From Dactylorhiza incarnata (taxonomy: Eukaryota > Streptophyta > Magnoliopsida > Asparagales > Orchidaceae), in assembly GCA_033032865.1 (NCBI GenBank), contig JAWHQI010000064.1, forward strand, positions 496,001 to 560,000: a DNA stretch of 64,000 nucleotides, given 5' to 3'. Shown here one piece after another: positions 23,199 through 33,091 of the stretch. The translations under genes were made by a program, and so were the position numbers. Position 1 is the stretch's first letter, and the number at the start of each line of letters is the position of its first letter. The notes under the pieces are model-generated. The model searched no databases and was not told the DNA's origin. It worked only from the letters and a program-made list of their open reading frames with translations.

Positions 23199-24018
23199 TT
23201 AAAGGCAGCGCAATTTTGACTATGTGCACCGCAAAATGAGTTAATATGGCCTTAAAATAACTCCTAAAAAACCCAAGCGCACCGCATGTTTTCTCCCGAT
23301 CCCTCGCCCCTTCGGTGCTTTCGCGACTCGCTGCACTGCCGACGCCGTTGAATCAGCCTTCAGCGATGAATGGACGACAACGACATCCCCAAGCTCATCA
23401 ACTCTGGCGCCTCCAAATTATACGCCGCCGCCATCCGCTATATCGATTCCCTCGCCATCAACCACAATGCCACCGACATCAAGCAGTATCTCATCAAACC
23501 CTTGGAAGAATCCTTCAATTCCTCATCTTTTATCACCAAAAAGTCCTCTCATCACCTTTTCTCCATTAAGCTCCAAAATCTCATCCAACACATCCGCGAT
23601 CAAGATTGGAGGCAAACTTATACATATTCAAACTCCATAATTCCTCTTTATAATGGCCAGCGATGATTTGACAGTAAAGATTAAAACTTTTGCTCTTCGG
23701 ATCATTGATAAATCTTGGCTAGCAGCAACATGGTACTGTATAGGAGCACAAACTTACTCTTCTTGATTTCCCTATCCATCATCTCTGGTGTCGCAGGATT
23801 ACTGAATTTAATTTCACAGATCATCATTTTATTCTAGCAGCTAAATATGACATTAACTTCAATTTAAACTGCGGTGTTTTTAACTTATATGCGGTGCAAT
23901 TAGCATTTTTAGGTGCCTTTAACAATACCTGAAAAAATGTGGTGCCTTCAACAATACCTGAAAAAATGTGGTGCCTTTAACAAAGCGATGCGCATAGCCA
24001 AAAGTGTGGTGCCTTTAA
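23199..24018. mobile_element. Non-autonomous terminal-inverted-repeat element carrying a gene-like fragment
   Basis: The left end TTAAAGGCAGCGCAATTTTG (from 23199) continues with CTATGTGCACCGC. The right end, reverse complemented, reads TTAAAGGCACCACACTTTTG, then CTATGCGCATCGC. About 28 of 34 positions agree. Each end abuts TTAA (23199-23202 and 24015-24018), which could be a TTAA target or part of the repeat. Sub-terminal words GGTGCCTTTAACAA recur about four times on the right, two of them in a ~32-bp direct repeat. The interior holds a GC-richer frame (23370-23666). The superfamily is unresolved. I found no 8- or 9-bp duplication, so MULE or hAT is not supported. Confidence 0.6.
23370..23666 (+). 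CDS. Uncharacterised 98-codon frame, candidate captured exon
   Basis: The frame begins MDDNDIPKLINSGASKLYAA and runs to YNGQR. It has a mixed, protein-like composition (alternating hydrophobic and charged residues, helical-looking SKLYAAAIRYIDSLAIN) unlike the repeat-driven frames elsewhere here. I do not recognise the family. It lies wholly inside the inverted-repeat element, preceded by GC-rich leader-like sequence with no stop close upstream. After about DWRQTY the composition turns AT-rich, as at an exon-intron border, and the following sequence (about 23670-23860) looks intronic. It may be a gene fragment carried by the transposon; expression is unknown. Confidence 0.4.
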   Translation: MDDNDIPKLINSGASKLYAAAIRYIDSLAINHNATDIKQYLIKPLEESFNSSSFITKKSSHHLFSIKLQNLIQHIRDQDWRQTYTYSNSIIPLYNGQR

Positions 24019-24098
24019 CAACTAAAATTTATTTAAATAAATTATAAATACTTAAGACCAATTCTAAATAAATAATGTATGAGATTTATTTCAGATTA

Positions 24099-24205
24099 AG
24101 GCCACATTTGGCGGGGCTGATCCTCCGCGGTCTTGCGGACGACATCGCCCAGCCGCGACCGTGCACCGTTTGGCGGGGGCGCGGCGGTGCGTCGGGGATC
24201 AGCCA
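24099..24205. repeat. Foldback (MITE-like) sequence interrupted by the gag-only element
   Basis: GGCGGGGCTGATCC at about 24112-24125 is mirrored by GGGATCAGCC at 24194-24203, which continues past the insertion as CCGCC (28778-28782). The start AGGCCACATTTGGC resembles hAT-type MITE ends. The right outer end is not clear. This is the target locus of the next element. Confidence 0.35.
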
Positions 24206-24464
24206 TGTTGAAACCAAAGAACCAGTTTCGATGTTCGAAAGGGGGATGCAGCTAACCCTTACTTGACCCGAGCTAGAACCCTTGACCGGTTGCTGAGAAC
24301 CGAAAGACCTTACCCTTGAAGAACACTTGAGTCCAAAAATGAACCCATTAAGCTGCAACGTGGAGGTCCCACCACACACCCGGATGTTCAAAGAGAGCTT
24401 CCCCTCTCAAGTCAATGTTGAGCCTGGGCACCTTGGAGGGCACTAAGGACCACCTCACCGTCCA

Positions 24465-24507
<43 letters not shown>

Positions 24508-25060
24508 AGTGCTTGCTCACAAGACACACGCGAGGGAGAGGAGAGTCAAACCCTTCCCAAGGTGCCCATGGGGGTCTATTTATAGACTTCCCAAAATTGG
24601 GCTGCGGATAGCCAAAATTCTACTATCTGCAACTCAACCACGAACCTGAACGACCAGGACTGGAGGAGGGGCGAGTGGAGGACGAGACGTCCACTCCCCC
24701 CTTTCCGGGGGTCGAATGAGTCGACCGAGGTCCACCACCCTGACTGGGCGAGTGGACCCTTGGTCCACTCGCCCAGCTGCCTGGGGCAAGTGGTCCATAG
24801 GTCCACTCGCCCACACACTTGGGCGAGTGGACCCAAGGTCCACTCGCCCCCCACTCGGGTGAGTGGACCAATGGTCCACTCGCCCGGGGCCTTGGGCGAG
24901 TGGATCCAATGTCCACTCGTCCAAGGAAGTCTGCCCCCCCCCCCCCCCCCCCCCCCCCCAAGAGCTCTCTTTTCGGTCTAGACGACCTCCGACAGGTCGA
25001 TCGACTGCTCCCCCTAGCTGCACCGGGCCACGCCAGCTCAGAAAATATGAGGTTTGTACA
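24206..25060 (-). repeat. 3' LTR of gag-only copy 1
   Basis: On the plus strand it starts TGTTGAAACC and ends GTTTGTACA. A TATA box (TATAAATAG on the minus strand) lies at about 24585-24576. A run of 41 G (24466-24506) is absent from its partner, which instead has a short GGGGGGG. A 26-C run lies at 24934-24959. Confidence 0.9.
24744..24930. promoter_or_regulatory. Five tandem palindromes upstream of the LTR TATA box
   Basis: The best is a perfect 33-bp palindrome at 24744-24776: CTGGGCGAGTGGACC, CTT, GGTCCACTCGCCCAG. Four more with small changes follow at spacings near 38 bases. In element orientation they sit in U3, upstream of the TATA box. Each arm contains GTGGACC(C), close to the GTGGNCCC consensus of class II TCP factors, so a factor-binding role is possible. 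That is inference. Confidence 0.7.
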
Positions 25061-25139
25061 CAATCCCCGCTATTTTTGAGCTTGTCTCAAGCTCGGAAAG
25101 AAAGTCCAACCCACCTATTTGACGAGTAGGTGAGGCTTT

Positions 25140-25470
25140 AAAGAAAACCACTGAGGGCGCCGCTCAAGAGCTACTCTTGCCGAGCTTTCCAACTTAACTT
25201 AACTTGAGGCGGAAGGCGAACCTTTCTCCACTTAACAACCCTCCTGTGAGCCGAGCTCAACTGGAGGTGGAGAAAGCTCAACACCTTAGGTCGAGCTAAA
25301 CTTGACCTAAGGTGGAGAAAAACTCAACACGTCTAGTCGAACCGAACTCGACCTGAGGTGGAAGGCAAACCTTTCTCCACTTAACAACCCTCCTGTGAGC
25401 CGAGCTCAACTGGAGGTGGAGAAAGCTCAACACCTTAGGTCGAGATAAACTTGACCTGAGGTGGAGGAAA
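25140..25470. repeat. 149-bp tandem array (module C), about 2 copies
   Basis: Units contain GAGGTGGAGAAAGCTCAACA, then CTTAGGTCGAGCTAAACTTG and GCGAACCTTTCTCCACTTAA. They are the reverse complement of the large array at 56180-58430. The array lies just inside the 3' LTR, after a unique segment at 25061-25140 that also occurs, reverse complemented, at about 58488-58519. Confidence 0.8.
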
Positions 25471-25690
25471 ACTCAACATCTCTAGTCGAGCCGAACTCGA
25501 CCTGAGATGGAGGGAACTCAACATCTCTAGTTGAGCCGAACTCGACCTGGGATGAAGGGAACTCAACATCTCTAGTCGAGCCGAACTCGACCTGAGATGG
25601 AGGGAACTCAACATCTCTAGTCGAGCCGAACTCGACCTGAGCTGGAGGGAACTCAACATCTCTCCAAACCAACTGGGGGCGGAGAACCAG
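25470..25690. repeat. 45-bp tandem array (module B), about 4-5 copies
   Basis: The unit is ATGGAGGGAACTCAACATC, then TCTAGTCGAGCC, then GAACTCGACCTGAG, repeated every 45 bases. Because 45 is a multiple of three, frames stay open (15-residue repeat on the minus strand), but this is not a gene. Confidence 0.85.
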
Positions 25691-26390
25691 TCCACATCCT
25701 AGGTGCTTACCTCACCTGGAGGTGGAGGAACTCAACCATCTTACCAAACCAATTGGGGGCGGAGAACCAGTCCACGTCCTAGGTGCTTACCTCTCCTGGA
25801 GGCGGAGGAACTCATCCATCTTACCAAACCAATTACCCTTTCTGAAGTCTTGCCCGTAGCGAGTCGACCCGATGAGCCTCCCATCTGCCGACATTCCTGA
25901 GCTAGGTGAATGGTCTCTAGCCGGGGATCTTACCAATTGGGGTCGGAGTATTCATCCACGTCCTAGGTGCTTACCTCACCTGGAGGCAGAGGAACTCAAC
26001 ACCTTCCCAAACCAATCATCCTTCTTGAGGTTTTACCTGCAGCGAGTCGACTCGATGAGCCTCCCATCTGTCGGCATTACTGAGCCCAATGAATGGTCTC
26101 TAGTCGGGGATCTTACCAATTGGGGGCGGAGTACCCGTCCACGTCCTAGGTGCTTACCTCACCTGGAGGCAGAGGAATTCAACACCTTCCCAAACCAATC
26201 ATCCTTCTTGAGGTTTTACCTGCAGTGAGTCGACCCGATGAGCCTCCCATCTGCCGGCATTACTGATCCCGGTGAATGGTCTCTAGTCAGGGATCTTACC
26301 AATTGGGGGTGGAGTACACGTCAACGTCCTAGGTGCTTACCTCACCTGGAGGCAGAGGAACTCAACACTTTTCCAAAAACTAGCCAACTG
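25690..26390. repeat. 183-bp tandem array (module E), about 3-4 copies
   Basis: GATGAGCCTCCCATCTG recurs at about 25870, 26053 and 26236. CGTCCTAGGTGCTTACCTC recurs likewise. Part of the unit, read on the minus strand, matches the 81-bp unit of copy 2 (GATGGGAGGCTCATCG against GCTGGGAGGCTCGTCG). Confidence 0.82.
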
Positions 26391-26985
26391 GAGGTTGATG
26401 ACTTCAACACTTCTCGGGAGCTTAGCTCAACCGGAGGCGGATGACCACTCGACACTCCCTAGAAACTAGCCAACTAGAGGTCGAGGACTTCAACACTTCT
26501 CGGGAGCTTAGCTCAACCGGAGGCGGATGACCACTCGACACTCCCTAGAAATTAACCAACTGGAGGTCGAGGACTTCAACACTTCTCGGGAGATTAGCTC
26601 AACCGGAGGCGGATGACCACTCGACACTCCCTAGAAACTAGCCAACTGTAGGTCGAGGACTTCAACACTTCTCGGGAGCTTAGCTCAACCGGAGGCGGAT
26701 GACCACTCGACACTCCTTAGAAACTAGCCAACTGGAGGTCGAGGACTTCAACACTTCTCGGGAGCTTAGCTCAACCGAAGGCGGATGACCACTCGACACT
26801 TCCTAGAAACTAGCCAATTGGAGGTCGAGGACTTCAACACTTCTCGGGAGCTTAGCTCAACCGGAGGCGGATGACCACTCGACACTTACTAGAAACTAGC
26901 CAACTGGAGGTCGAGGACTTCAACACTTCTCGGGAGCTTAGCTCATCCGTAGGCGGAGGACCACTCGACACTTCCTAGTCAGGGT
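26390..26985. repeat. 86-bp tandem array (module D), about 7 copies
   Basis: TAGAAACTAGCCAACTGGAG recurs at 26461, 26547, 26633 and onward, with GAGGCGGATGACCACTCGAC in every unit. Copies differ at only a few positions. The array adjoins the deleted 3' end of gag. Confidence 0.88.
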
Positions 26986-27229
26986 CTTACCTAAGATACT
27001 ACCTCTAAATATTTCTCATTTATAACGAGGAGGTTACATATTACAACGCGCCTACTTGGCCACATGCAACTCGACCATCTACTTTATCACCTCCTATACT
27101 TTCTTCGTCTTCTTATTCCTTCTCTTTCTCCTGGTCCCTCCTGCTTTTCTGGTCAACCTGGAGGTAAAGGACTTGTTCCTGAAACCGGTCTGCGTAGCTT
27201 CCCAGCATCTCCCCCTGCTTCTGCTGAAT

Positions 27230-27765
27230 CTAGAACAGGGACTCCGCCCCCTTCCTCTCCTTCCTCGAGGAGGAGAACATCAACAAGAAACTCCGACGCA
27301 GGTCCTTGAAGTTGTAGATGGTACCGGATGAGAGCTGGTGGAACCAGTCTTTTGCCTCTCCCTTGAAAGTGATGGCGAAGAGCCTGCACTTGGAGGCGTC
27401 CGTTATCTGCCTGATCGAGATCATGTCTTCAAACCACCGGAGGTGCTGGAGAGGGTCATCCTTGCCCATGTAGTAAGACATGGCGGGTTCACTGAACCCA
27501 TCTGGAACTGGAGTTGAGGTAATCCGCTCACAGAAGGGACTCCCCATCCTCCCTGGCGAGTCGAAGGTGTTCTCCCTACCTCCTCTCTAGGGTAGCCGGT
27601 CCCAGGAGGGCTGTTGAAGAGCACCCGCGCTTGAAGGTTCAAACCTTCCTCTGAGGCTAGCCCCTTCTCTTGTCGACGTCCTGGATCTGTCTCCATCAGA
27701 GATGGTGAGGCGAGCACAGGTGCAGGTGGTGTCAAGCACTCACCGTAAGGGGGAGTGTGACCCAC
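27230..27765 (-). pseudogene. Gag of gag-only copy 1: capsid part, zinc knuckle deleted
   Basis: Two overlapping frames on the minus strand belong together across a frameshift near 27540. An N-terminal, low-complexity part (27765-27421) is followed by the capsid part (27547-27230), which has YYMGKDDPLQHLRWFEDMIS, CRLFAITFKGEAKDWFHQL and IYNFKDLRRSFLLMF. These fit the Retrotrans_gag pattern of Ty3/gypsy elements, Tat type. A stop follows GAESLF. The later glycine-rich and zinc-knuckle parts seen in copy 2 are missing, so RNA packaging by this protein is doubtful. Confidence 0.8.
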
Positions 27766-27899
27766 AAGAGCTCCAGGATTGACTTCATAAACTCCTCAAA
27801 ATCCCTTTTCTTCACGCACTTGCTGGTAGGGGGTGAGTCCCCCAGCTCATCGCTTCCAGTCGTGAGACTTTCTCAGAGCTTTCCGAACTAGCTGTTTCC

Positions 27900-27917
27900 A
27901 CGCTCACCGCACCAGAA
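27900..27917 (-). other. Primer-binding-site region of gag-only copy 1
   Basis: On the minus strand, TTCTGGTGCGGTGAGCG follows the LTR end directly. Copy 2 has nearly the same sequence (TTCTGGTGCGGTGAACG). The tRNA used is not clear to me; it is not the Met type. Confidence 0.6.
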
Positions 27918-28774
27918 TGTTGAAACCAGAGAACCAGTTTCGACGTTCGAAAGGGGGATGCAGCTAACCCTTACTTGACCTGAGCTAGAACCCTTGACCG
28001 GTTGTTGAGAACCGAAAGACCTTACCCTTGAAGAACACTTGAGTCCAAAAATGAACCCCTTAAGCTGCAACGTGGAGGTCCCACCACACACCCAAAAGTT
28101 CAAAGAGAGCTTCCCCTCCTAAGCCAATGCTGAGCCTGGGCACCTTGGAGGGCACTAAGGACCACCACACCGTCCACCTTAGCTGACAGGGGGGGTAGTG
28201 CTTGCTCACAAGACACACGCAAGGTAGAGGAGAGTCCAACCCTTCCCAAGGTGCCCATGATGGTCTATTTATAGACTTCCCAAAATTGGGCGGCAGATAG
28301 CCAAAATTCTACTATCCGCAGCTCAACCACGAACCTGAATGACCATAACTAGAGGAGGGGTGAGTGGAGGACGAGACGTCCACTCCCCCCTTGCTGGGGG
28401 TCGAATGAGTGGACCGAGGTCCACCACCCTGACTGGGTGAGTGGACCTCACGGTCCACTCAACCCTCAGGGCGAGTGGACCCTTGGTCCACTCGCTTAGC
28501 TGCCTGGGGCGAGTAGACCATAGTTCCACTCGCCCACACCCTTGGGCGAGTGGACACAAGGTCCACTCGCCCCCCCCCCCCCCCCACTCGGGCTAGTAGA
28601 CCAATGGTCCACTCGCCCGGGGCCTTGGACGAGTGGACCCAAGGTCCACTCGTCCAAGGAAGTCTGCCCCCCGGGGCTTTCTCTTTTCGGTCTAGATGAC
28701 CTCCGACGGGTCGATCGACTGCGCCCCCTAGCTGCACCGGGCCACACCAGCTCGGCAAATATGAGGGTTGTACA
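27918..28774 (-). repeat. 5' LTR of gag-only copy 1
   Basis: It shares its ends and most of its sequence with 24206-25060. The TATA box on the minus strand is at about 28275-28264. The palindrome series GCGAGTGGACC...GGTCCACTCGC is at about 28435-28650. Confidence 0.9.
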
Positions 28775-28779
28775 AGCCC

Positions 28780-29204
28780 CGCCATGGAAAATCCATGAAT
28801 TTCCCGTGAATTTTCAACGCGCGGATTTCATCCGCGAAAAATCCTCCGGGACAAGGCAGACCTAAGCTAAACGGATATCCAATATAATTATTGCGGGTCG
28901 TTCAACACTCTCCTAGACCGGTTGAGCTGAACCGCCTTAGCTCGAGAGTGAGCTGAACGCGCAAACAGTCAAAAGAGAGAACCAACAGTAGACATCGAGA
29001 TTTTTACATGGAAAAACACGGAAAGGGAAAAAACCACAGAGCCCAGCCCAGTTCTGAAAGATCCACTAATTTTGGGTGTTACAGAGAGTATTGTCTTTCG
29101 AGGGTGACAGACCACCGCTCGTTACAAAGATTTTACTAAGTCCTCTCAACACTTAGGAATCGAGCCCGGTGAAGCATGCTCGTGGTCAACCTTAAGCGCG
29201 GAAC
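28780..29204. other. Unassigned spacer
   Basis: This may include the remaining right part of the foldback sequence at 24099. Otherwise nothing is recognised. It lies between the two oppositely oriented gag-only copies. Confidence 0.45.
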
Positions 29205-29632
29205 TTGGCAGAGCATCCTGGAGCAGAGCGCTGCAGAGTAGCCTAGATCTGAGCGTTGCGGAGGAGCCTAGAGCGGAGCAGTTTGGAGCGGAGCAGTTTG
29301 GAGCGGAGCAGTTTGGAGCGGAGCGCTGCGGAGGAGCCTGGAGCGGAGGAGCCTAGAGCGGAGCAGCCTGGAGCGGAGCGCTGCGGAGCAGCCTGGAGCG
29401 TAGCGCTTCGGAGCAGCCTGGAGCTGAGCACTGCGGAGCAGCTTGGAGCGGAGCAATCTGGAGCGGAATGCTGCGTAGCAGCCTGCAGCGGAGTGCTGCG
29501 GAGCAGCCTAGAGCGGAGCGCTGTAGAGCAGCCTAGAGCAGAGCGCTGTGGAGCAGCCTGGAGCAGAGCAGTCTAGAGCGGAGTGCTGCGGAGCAACCTG
29601 GAGCGGAGCGCTGCAGAGCAGAACGGATCAAA
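29205..29632. repeat. GAGCGGAGC tandem array, 15- and 25-bp units
   Basis: Units such as GGAGCGGAGCAGTTT (15 bp, three times from about 29268) and GAGCGGAGCGCTGCGG plus AGCAGCCTG (25 bp) fill the stretch. Both strands translate into serine/leucine/arginine or alanine/glutamate repeats that are not genes. Confidence 0.85.
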
Positions 29633-29663
29633 GATGTCGTGGGGGTTCACACCTGAGAGTTTG

Positions 29664-30361
29664 TGTATAACCCTCATATTTGCCGAGCTGACGTGGACCG
29701 GTGCAGCTAGGCAGCATAGTCGATCGACCCGTCGGAGGTCGTCTAGACCGAAAAGAGAAAGCCGGGGGACAGACTTCCTTGGACGAGTGGACCTTGGGTC
29801 CACTCGCCCGGAGGGTTGAGTGGGCCATGAGGTCCACTCGCCAGTCAGGGTGGTGGACCTCGGTCCACTCATTCAACCTCTGGCAAGGGGGGAGTGGACG
29901 TCTCATCCTCCACTCGCCCCTCCTCCTGTTTTGATCGTTCAGGTTCTCGGTTGAGCTGCGGATAGAAGAATTTTGGCTATCTGCAACCCAATTTTGGGAA
30001 GTCTATAAATAGACTCCCATGGGCACCTTGGGAAGGGTTGGACCCCCCCCCCCCCCCTCGTGTGTGTCTTGTGAGCAAGCACTACCCCCCTGTCAGTGAA
30101 GGTTGACGTTGAGGTGGTCCTTAGTGCCCTCCAAGGTGCCCAAGCTCAACATTGGCTTGGGAGGGGAAGCTCTCTTTGAACTTCCGGGTGTGTGGTGGGA
30201 CCTCCACACTGCAGCTTAAGGGGTCAATTTTTGGACTCAAGTGTTCTTCAATGGCAAGATCTTTCGGTTCTTAGCAACTGGTCAAGGGTTCTAACTCGGG
30301 TCAAGTAAGGGCTAGCTGCATCCCCCTTTCGAACGTCGAGACCAATTCTCTGGTTTCAACA
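29664..30361 (+). repeat. 5' LTR of gag-only copy 2
   Basis: It starts TGTATAACCCTCATATTTG and ends TGGTTTCAACA. It has a TATA box (TATAAATAG) at about 30004-30012. Palindromes (GACGAGTGGACC, TTG, GGTCCACTCGCC) lie at about 29783-29850, fewer than in copy 1. The LTR is about 155 bp shorter than in copy 1, largely in the palindrome and homopolymer stretches. Confidence 0.88.
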
Positions 30362-30380
30362 TTCTGGTGCGGTGAACGTG
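30362..30380 (+). other. Primer-binding-site region of gag-only copy 2
   Basis: TTCTGGTGCGGTGAACG follows the LTR end, matching copy 1. The tRNA is not identified. Confidence 0.6.
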
Positions 30381-30415
30381 GAAGCAGCTAGTTCGGAAAG
30401 CTCTGAGCAAGTCTC

Positions 30416-30965
30416 ATGACTGGAAGCGATGAGCTGGGGGACTCACCACCTACCATCGAGTACGTGAAGAAGGGTGATTTGATGAGTTCAGGAAGTCGAT
30501 CATGGAGCTCTTGCGAGTCACCCCCCCCCCCCCCCCCTCACGGCGAGTGCTCGACACCACCCGCGCCCGTGCTCGCCTCGCCATCTCCGATGGAGCCAGA
30601 GCAAGCACATCGGCAAGGGAATGAGCAAGCCACAGGGGAAGGCTCGGGTCTCCAAGCAAGAGTGCTCTTCAATAACTCTCCTGGGACCGGCTACCATAGT
30701 GTGGAGGCAGAGAGAACACATTCGACTCGCCAGGGAGAATGGGGAAGTCCCTTCTGCGAGCTGATCATCTCAGCTCCCTCCCATTCCAGATGGGTTCAAT
30801 GAGCCTGACATGCCTTACTACGCAAGGAAGGACGACCCTATTCAGCACCTCCAGTGGTTCGAAGACATGGCCTCGATTAGGCAGATGTCGGATGCCTTTA
30901 AATGCAGACTCTTCGCGGTCACGTTCAGGGGGAAGGCGAGAGACTGGTTCCACCAACTCCCAGTG
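30416..30965 (+). pseudogene. Gag of copy 2, piece 1: N-terminus and first capsid part
   Basis: The frame starts MTGSDELGDSPPTIEYVKKG and includes a proline run encoded by a C homopolymer near 30525, then a low-complexity linker. A one-base indel near 30780 moves the capsid part to another frame: MPYYARKDDPIQHLQWFEDM, then CRLFAVTFRGKARDWFHQLP. The SIRE-like solo LTR interrupts here (target CAGTG at 30961-30965). The sequence parallels the capsid of copy 1. Confidence 0.8.
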
Positions 30966-32630
30966 TGTTGGAACAACCCTATTTCTGATTTGGGCTAGGA
31001 TCACTATCTGTTGACTAAGGACAAGTTGACCCCAATGTATAGTTTATGAGTCAAGAGTTTAGGAAGAGTTTTAGCTGTTAGAACTAGAAATTTCATTCAG
31101 ATTCTGCGTTCGACGAATGACAAGATATCTGCGTTTGACGAACAGACTTGTTCTCAGCGCTCGACGATCCCATCTCAGCGGTCGACGAATTTGCTCAAGC
31201 TCAACGCTCGACGCTCGGCGCTCGACGCTTTTACTCAAGCTCAGCGGTCGATGAATTTATTCAAGTTCTCAGTGTTCGACGAACTGCTATCGGCGTTCGA
31301 CGAATTGTTCTCAGCAGTTAAAGAATTATAGCCAGTCACAGCACTCGACATTCTCAGAGCAGTGCTCGACGAATTCCAGCCAGCGCTCGACAAATTCTTT
31401 ACTGAAGCTCAGATCGACAAATACATACTCCATATTATTTAATACTTAAATATCAGTTATTTGTCAGTTCTCTGAACACAGATCGACGACTTTAACGGAT
31501 CTATTCAAATATCTTTGGACGTATTCAAGTCAGATAAGTAAGGATATTATATTCAGTTATTATATTCCCTTCTTTCCTTATTCCAAGACAAAGATAGACG
31601 TTGACAGTTAATGCAAAGGAATATTTCAAGGCTGAGGAATTAAAGGACCTGCCAAAGTCGTTTGGTCTCTGTTGCAGTTCCAAGAAAGAATTAAATTCTG
31701 ATTATTCTATTCCAAAGATAGAAGATATCAAGATAGAGTTTATTGTCTCTCAAATTCGACAGAATTCAAAATAACATTCTTTCAGAATACAGAAAAAGGT
31801 TACAACAAGAATTCAGAGAAGAAGAAGAAGAAGAACATTTAGCCAAAAATAGATATTCAGCCTTCTTCTTCCTCAAGCAGCAAACATATTTTTCTGAGAA
31901 CATCTTCAACACCATCTCAGATTTCCTGCTGCAAGAATCAAGAAAGAAGAAGAAGAACAAGCACAGATCTTCAAAAGAGCAACAATAATCTGAAGAAATA
32001 TTTCTCTCAGATTAATCAGCTACAGGAGGATCAAGTTTTTTCAAGAGAAAGCTCCAGATCTACTGTCAAACTAATTCATATCAGACAGAGGAGCATTTCA
32101 ACATCAAATCCACTAGAGTCTTCTCTATACATCTTGACAGAGAAGAACATCTAAACCCCTCTCTATCCCATTCTGTACAGGGTTAATACTCCTTCAAAAG
32201 TGTAACCCACTGGTGGCAAGACACCTTATCAAAAAATCCTTGTGTGGTTTTTAAGCACCTTATCAAAAGCTTATCGGTGATTTGGGCACCTGATCAAACT
32301 CCCATTGGTGTGTGGACACCTTATCAAAAATCCCTTGGTGTGAGGGCACCTTATCAAAAATCCTAGTGGATCCCTACCAAGGGTGGTAGAAGAGTAGACG
32401 TACCCAGATTTATTGGGGAACTACTATAGCTCCTTGTGTCCTCTATGATTGTTTATTTCTTTTCTGTGTTTATGCTGGGCAGATTTTCTTTACTTAGTTT
32501 TTATTACTCACTCTCATATATATATATCACTATTTTTAATTCCGCTATAAAACTAAGGGAAAAAAGTTTTTAAACTCTATTCACCCCCCCCCCTCTCTAG
32601 AGTTAATTTAAGATCTAACCTCCACTTTCA
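30966..32630 (+). mobile_element. Solo LTR, SIRE/Maximus-like copia, in gag
   Basis: It is 1665 bp, starting TGTTGGAACAACCC and ending TCCACTTTCA, with target duplication CAGTG (30961-30965, 32631-32635). It has the C-rich TATTCACCCCCCCCC near its 3' end and a CCTTATCAAAA repeat series (about 32220-32360). Both features also occur in the solo LTR at 53233-54846. A CTCGACGAATT-rich repetitive stretch lies at 31105-31400. No primer site or coding region accompanies it. The SIRE assignment is from end style only. Confidence 0.82.
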
Positions 32631-32918
32631 CAGTGGGAACCATCTACGGCTTCGAGGACCTTCGCCGGAGTTTCTTGCTAAGGTTCTCCACTTCGAAGAA
32701 GAGGAGGAAGGGGGCGAAGGCATTGTTCTTGGTTCGGCAAAGGCCATGGGAGACGTTGGGGAGTTATGTGGTTAGATTCCAGGAGGAAGTCCTCCTTGTC
32801 ATTGAGGTGCCCGGGCATACCCTGCAGTTGACTTTCACCCTCGGGTTACAGCAGGGGCTGTTCAGGATGAGCTTGACTCAGTCCCACCTCTGTCTTTCGA
32901 AGAGATGATGGAGCGCGC
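32631..32918 (+). pseudogene. Gag of copy 2, piece 2
   Basis: This resumes as GTIYGFEDLRRSFLLRF, directly matching the next residues in copy 1. It continues through RPWETLGSYVVRFQEEVLL. A one-base loss near 32866 shifts the frame to DSVPPLSFEEMMERA. The Tekay-like element then interrupts (target CGCGC at 32914-32918). Confidence 0.82.
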
Positions 32919-33091
32919 TGTAACATCCCAATTTTAAAAGGGGTCTAGCCGGTTCGGTTGAACCCTTGGAAGAGCTTAGGCTGGGTCATAGGACGACCAC
33001 AACTCGTCTTTCACCTCCTAATGGTGGTCATTTGGAGAAATAACTGTTTTGGTTAGCATTGTGCTTCCCCGCAACGTCAAAACTATTTATT

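Larger units (their letters stand above)
24206..28774 (-). mobile_element. Gag-only LTR retrotransposon (TR-GAG-like, Tat-lineage-like), copy 1
   Basis: Paired LTRs lie at 24206-25060 and 27918-28774, with near-identical target copies AGCCA (24201-24205) and AGCCC (28775-28779). Minus-strand order: 5' LTR, primer-site region, gag fragment, an 86-bp array, a 183-bp array, a 45-bp array, a 149-bp array, 3' LTR. There is no protease, RT, RNase H or integrase. Gag is 3'-deleted: after the capsid part the sequence jumps to a segment homologous to 52665-52812 in copy 2. Mobility would need pol proteins from an autonomous relative. Confidence 0.88.

Noticed and set aside
29243..29576. Serine/leucine/glutamate/arginine repeat proteins on both strands
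   Set aside because: Translation of the GAGCGGAGC tandem array in two directions.
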